Origin: Methylocystaceae bacterium
Lineage (GTDB): Bacteria > Pseudomonadota > Alphaproteobacteria > Rhizobiales > Beijerinckiaceae
DNA length: 8,933 nucleotides
Direction of reading: 5' to 3'
Assembly (NCBI GenBank): GCA_003152255.1
Contig: PLZT01000586.1
Span: 1-8,933 of the forward strand
A program made the translations under genes and the position numbers. This document shows positions 6,503 to 8,933 of the stretch, piece after piece. The notes beneath the pieces were generated by a model. It worked only from the letters and a program-made list of their open reading frames with translations, ran no database searches and was not told where the DNA came from. Numbering within the stretch: position 1 is the stretch's first letter; each line of letters starts with the position of its first letter.

Positions 6503-6537
6503 CTCTCATGCTTGCGCCGCGACGGCAAGCATGAGAG
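6503..6537 (+). repeat. perfect 13+13 bp inverted repeat in the divergent ispB/methyltransferase region
   Basis: The arms CTCTCATGCTTGC (6503-6515) and GCAAGCATGAGAG (6525-6537) are exact reverse complements with a 9-base loop, and TTTT follows at 6538-6541. On the plus strand this looks like a hairpin with a short U-run, that is, a terminator- or attenuator-like element. No gene reads into it from the left on this strand, so ordinary termination of an upstream gene is not needed. The right arm contains ATG 6531, an in-frame start candidate of the methyltransferase. It could instead be a two-fold operator between divergent promoters. The role is open. Confidence 0.7.
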
Positions 6538-6548
6538 TTTTCAGGACG

Positions 6549-7289
6549 ATGGCGAAACGGATCAGCGGATTTTTGGGGGGGCGCCTGCTTCTGGCGCAGG
6601 ACGAGGGCGGCCACCGCGCCGGCACGGACGCCGCGTTGCTGGTCGCGGCGACGCCGCGCGAGGTGAATGGGCTGCTGCTGGACGTCGGAGCGGGCGTCGG
6701 GGCCGCTGGCCTTGGCGTGGCGCTGCTGGCCCCAAAAGCGCATATAGGACTAATTGAATTGGACTTTCAGGCCTGCGAGCTGGCGCGCGAAAACATCGCG
6801 CTCAACGGCCTCGACGCGAGAGCGCGGGTTTTTGAAACTGATCTTTTCGACGCAAAATCGCGCCGCGGCGCCGGACTCGCGCCCGAGGCGGCGCGGGTCG
6901 TGTTGACGAATCCGCCTTTTTTTCAACGCGGTAGCGTGCGCGTGACGCCAGATCCGAGAAAAGCGTCGGCCCATGTTGGCGACGCGCCGCTCGAGGACTG
7001 GACGCGCGCCTGCCTCGCGCTGTTGGCGCCGGGCGGGATTTTTGCCATGATTCATCGCGCCGACGCGCTGGCGACATGCCTCGCCGCGCTTGTCCAACGC
7101 ATTGGCGGAATTGAGATTTTGCCGATCGCCGCGCGCGAGGGAGAGGCGGCGACGCGGATTCTGCTGCGGGGCGTCAAGGGCTCCAAGGCGCCGTTAAAAC
7201 TTTGCGCGCCGCTGGTCCTGCACGCCGAGGGCGGCGGCTTTACGTCGCTGGCCGAGGCCATTCACCGGGGCGAGGCGCGCGCATTTTAG
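6549..7289 (+). CDS. TrmN6-like SAM-dependent methyltransferase (tRNA1Val adenine-37 N6-type family)
   Basis: 246 residues from ATG 6549. The order of motifs matches COG4123 (E. coli YfiC/TrmN6): N-terminal FLGGRLLLAQ (8-17), GHRAGTDAALLVAA (21-34), SAM-binding motif I LLDVGAGVGAAGL (43-55), acidic IELD ending motif II (69-72), the adenine-N6 catalytic NPPF at 121-124 in VLTNPPFFQRGSVR, and the RKASAHV block (138-144). E. coli TrmN6 methylates A37 of tRNA1(Val); in Alphaproteobacteria the target is less certain, so I give no symbol. Start choice is uncertain: the in-frame ATG 6531 (six codons earlier) lies in the right arm of a perfect hairpin, while ATG 6549 has AGGA at 6543-6546 only 2 bases away. 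Neither has a good ribosome-binding site. A run of seven G (6575-6581) near the 5' end encodes part of the conserved LGGR, so the frame is right. Divergent from ispB; its stop is 7 bases from the convergent rppH stop. Confidence 0.82.
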   Translation: MAKRISGFLGGRLLLAQDEGGHRAGTDAALLVAATPREVNGLLLDVGAGVGAAGLGVALLAPKAHIGLIELDFQACELARENIALNGLDARARVFETDLFDAKSRRGAGLAPEAARVVLTNPPFFQRGSVRVTPDPRKASAHVGDAPLEDWTRACLALLAPGGIFAMIHRADALATCLAALVQRIGGIEILPIAAREGEAATRILLRGVKGSKAPLKLCAPLVLHAEGGGFTSLAEAIHRGEARAF

Positions 7290-7296
7290 CGCATCC

Positions 7297-7803
7297 TCAC
7301 GCATTTTTGGCGCTCAAATGCGCAAATTCGCGCACCACGCGCTCATAGACATCCCGCTTGAACGGGACGATCAGCTCCGGCAGCAGCGACGGGCGCTCCC
7401 AGCGCCATTCGTCGAATTCCGGCTCATGGGCGCCGCCGGCGGGACGGGCGATGTCGATTTCACAGTCCTCGCCGGTGAAACGCAGCGCGAACCATTTTTG
7501 CGTCTGGCCGATATATTTGCCCTTCCACCGTCTGGCGGACTCGAGCGGTAAATCGTAGCTCAGCCAAGGCTCGATCTCGGCCAGCACCTCGACGCTGCGC
7601 ACATTGGTTTCCTCGTAAAGCTCGCGCAGCGCGGCGTCCACCGGCGCCTCGCCGTCGTCTACGCCGCCTTGCGGCATCTGCCATTCGAAGCGTTCGTTGG
7701 TGAGGTCATGCGGCCCCTTGGGCCGGCGGCGGCCGACGAAAACCAGCCCCGCGCCGTTCAGCAGCATGACGCCGACGCAGGGGCGATATTTCGGCTCGGT
7801 CAT
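7297..7803 (-). CDS. rppH: RNA pyrophosphohydrolase (Nudix)
   Basis: 168 residues, a normal length. RppH removes pyrophosphate from 5'-triphosphorylated mRNA and so starts 5'-dependent decay; alphaproteobacterial members (also called ialA/nudH) also cleave dinucleoside polyphosphates. Visible features: start [11 protein letters not shown] (6-16), RRRPKG (25-30), [13 protein letters not shown] (40-52), and the Nudix box G-x5-E-x7-REL-x-EE from Gly46 through Glu52, Arg60, Glu61, Glu64, Glu65. The box's usual Gly after EEx is Asn67 here, a mild deviation; the metal-binding glutamates are all present. Downstream come WLSYDLP (80-86), [11 protein letters not shown] (99-109) and FDEWRWERP (130-138), typical of RppH. 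ATG 7801-7803 overlaps the stop of the upstream deacetylase gene as ATGA, with GGAG 7 bases before it, so translational coupling is likely. An upstream extension of the same frame lies inside that gene and is rejected. Confidence 0.95.
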   Translation of the reverse strand: MTEPKYRPCVGVMLLNGAGLVFVGRRRPKGPHDLTNERFEWQMPQGGVDDGEAPVDAALRELYEETNVRSVEVLAEIEPWLSYDLPLESARRWKGKYIGQTQKWFALRFTGEDCEIDIARPAGGAHEPEFDEWRWERPSLLPELIVPFKRDVYERVVREFAHLSAKNA

Positions 7804-8933
7804 TTGCCTGCTCCGATCGCCGCGGCCGTCGCGCCGCCGGGCGCGAGCGTCGCCGAAACTGGCGCGATGGCGACGCCGCGGCGCTCCACCTCGCGGACGA
7901 AACGCGCCAGGCGCGCTATCGTTGGTGCCTGCGCATTGGCGAAGCCGATCGCCGAACCACTTTTTCGCGCTTCCGCCTCCAATTGCGCCAGCGCCGCGTC
8001 GAGCGATTGCGGCGTCCCGCGGGCGTCGAGGATCACCTCGACGCGCGCCGCCGGCAATGACACTCGCGCCGCGACCGAGCCCACGAGCGACTGCGGCGCG
8101 GCGCCGTCGTCGAGGAAGAACAGGCCGCGCTGGGCCATATCCGCGAGCACCGGCGACAACGCCTTCTCGTCGGAGGTGAAACGTCCGCCCATGAAGTTCA
8201 TGACGCCAGCATAGCCCGCGAACCGCCCCATCAGCCAATGCAGATCGTCGAGATCGCCGGCGTCGACGCGCAAGGTGTGCGGGCCCGGATTATTTTCCGG
8301 ATAGTCGAAGGGCTCCATCGGCGCTTGCAGCAGGGTTTCGTGGCCGCGCGCCCGCGCCCGCGCGGCGGCCGCGGCGATATTGTCGCCATAGGGCGCGAAG
8401 GCCAGCGTCACGGCCTCCGGCAATTCGCTTATGGCGGCCTCGGTTGTCGCCGAATTGAGCCCGACGCCGCCAACCACCAGCGCGATTTTCGGCGCGTTGG
8501 CCCTGAGCGCGGCCGTCGTCACGAAAGGCCGCGAATAAACGTCCATCGGCCGCTCGCCGGCCGCGCCGATGCGCGGCAGTAGGCCAAAGCGCGATTTTTC
8601 CGCCACCCGGCGGTCGGGGGCCGGCGGCAGCCGCACACTGGACTCGGGCTCGATCTGGATGATGATCGGACCGGGGCCGCTGGAGCCGTTGCGCGTGACC
8701 TTGACGCCCGATTGCTGATCGAGGTCGTTCAATGTGAGAACATGATCGCGACCGCTTGGCGGCGCCGCCTCGGCCTCCGCCGGCTGTTGCGCGGTAGCGG
8801 CGCTTTGCGCTTGTCGCGGCGGCTCCGGTGGCGGCGGCTTATAGGGCTCGATCCGCGCCACGGCGTAGGGACGCCCGCCAAGACTCCAGCCGAGCGGATC
8901 GCGCGCCGCCAGGGCCAGCGCCCCGGCGCCAAC
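7800..8933 (-). CDS. divergent polysaccharide deacetylase family protein (YibQ-like), 5' truncated
   Basis: Partial gene: 377 codons plus stop are visible, and the frame is still open at the right edge, so the true start is outside. The fragment begins with an Ala/Leu/Gly-rich stretch and then RDPLGW, as after an N-terminal membrane anchor. A Pro/Ala-rich linker (about residues 30-65) follows, then the NodB-like domain. Family segments are [67 protein letters not shown] and LFFLDDG. This group (PF04748, formerly DUF610) is annotated as divergent polysaccharide deacetylase and is often found near periplasmic peptidases such as carboxy-terminal processing proteases and next to rppH. An envelope or periplasmic role is inferred from the anchor-like N-terminus. 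Exact substrate is unknown. The GTG at 8861 could be mistaken for a start, but the coding sequence upstream of it (GRPYAV) is typical of the family. The 3' end overlaps rppH by 4 bases. Confidence 0.9.
   Translation of the reverse strand, partial: VGAGALALAARDPLGWSLGGRPYAVARIEPYKPPPPEPPRQAQSAATAQQPAEAEAAPPSGRDHVLTLNDLDQQSGVKVTRNGSSGPGPIIIQIEPESSVRLPPAPDRRVAEKSRFGLLPRIGAAGERPMDVYSRPFVTTAALRANAPKIALVVGGVGLNSATTEAAISELPEAVTLAFAPYGDNIAAAAARARARGHETLLQAPMEPFDYPENNPGPHTLRVDAGDLDDLHWLMGRFAGYAGVMNFMGGRFTSDEKALSPVLADMAQRGLFFLDDGAAPQSLVGSVAARVSLPAARVEVILDARGTPQSLDAALAQLEAEARKSGSAIGFANAQAPTIARLARFVREVERRGVAIAPVSATLAPGGATAAAIGAGK

Noticed and set aside
5209..6534. Plus-strand open frame of 441 codons opposite the amidase and polyprenyl synthase
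   Set aside because: The opposite strand carries two full sets of catalytic motifs; this frame has none.
6409..6548. Possible sigma-70 promoter for ispB on the minus strand (TTGCCG, 17-base spacer, TAAGTT)
   Set aside because: The -10 match is only three of six bases and the region is GC-rich, so such pairs are expected by chance; too weak to list as a feature.
7804..8238. N-terminal extension of RppH in the same frame
   Set aside because: It lies inside the deacetylase gene, has shadow-like composition, and the ATG at 7803 gives the usual RppH length and N-terminus.

Overview
This is an ordinary-looking chromosomal stretch from a high-GC alphaproteobacterium. Two things point to the Hyphomicrobiales (Rhizobiales): the DUF2948–hisD–UPF0262–low-molecular-weight phosphatase gene order, and protein sequences such as the alphaproteobacterial-type RppH and the divergent polysaccharide deacetylase. 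From recalled sequence resemblance only, I lean towards the Methylocystaceae/Beijerinckiaceae, and I hold this with low confidence. I see no mobile element, CRISPR array, rRNA, tRNA or toxin–antitoxin pair.

Layout. (1) Positions 1–636, minus strand: the N-terminal 144 residues of a RecD-like/superfamily 1 DNA helicase, cut by the window edge, with a tiny predicted membrane protein of 37 residues just upstream on the same strand. (2) Positions 764–4185, plus strand: a compact run of five genes (DUF2948, hisD, UPF0262, low-molecular-weight phosphatase family, 4'-phosphopantetheinyl transferase). Gaps are 28, 3 and 2 bases, then a 4-base overlap, so this is very probably one operon. (3) Positions 4189–6408, minus strand: a polyprenyl diphosphate synthase followed by an amidase-signature protein. 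(4) Positions 6549–7289, plus strand: a TrmN6-like methyltransferase divergent from the polyprenyl synthase. (5) Positions 7297–8933, minus strand: a divergent polysaccharide deacetylase (5' end outside the window) translationally coupled by an ATGA overlap to rppH.

The genes are mostly core metabolism and RNA or envelope maintenance: histidine synthesis (hisD), quinone side-chain synthesis (polyprenyl synthase), mRNA 5'-end processing (rppH), tRNA modification (TrmN6-like) and carrier-protein activation (phosphopantetheinyl transferase). The two convergent gene pairs are separated by only 3 and 7 bases, so there is no room for dedicated terminators.

I did not find a clear new biological system. 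The most unexplained structures are two perfect inverted repeats at translation-start regions. One, of 9+9 bp, fills most of the gap before hisD and overlaps its ribosome-binding site. The other, of 13+13 bp, lies in the divergent region at the start of the methyltransferase gene. Further items worth a look are the short membrane-protein ORF and a phosphopantetheinyl transferase that lacks a usual His and sits where related genomes, as I recall them, carry infA.
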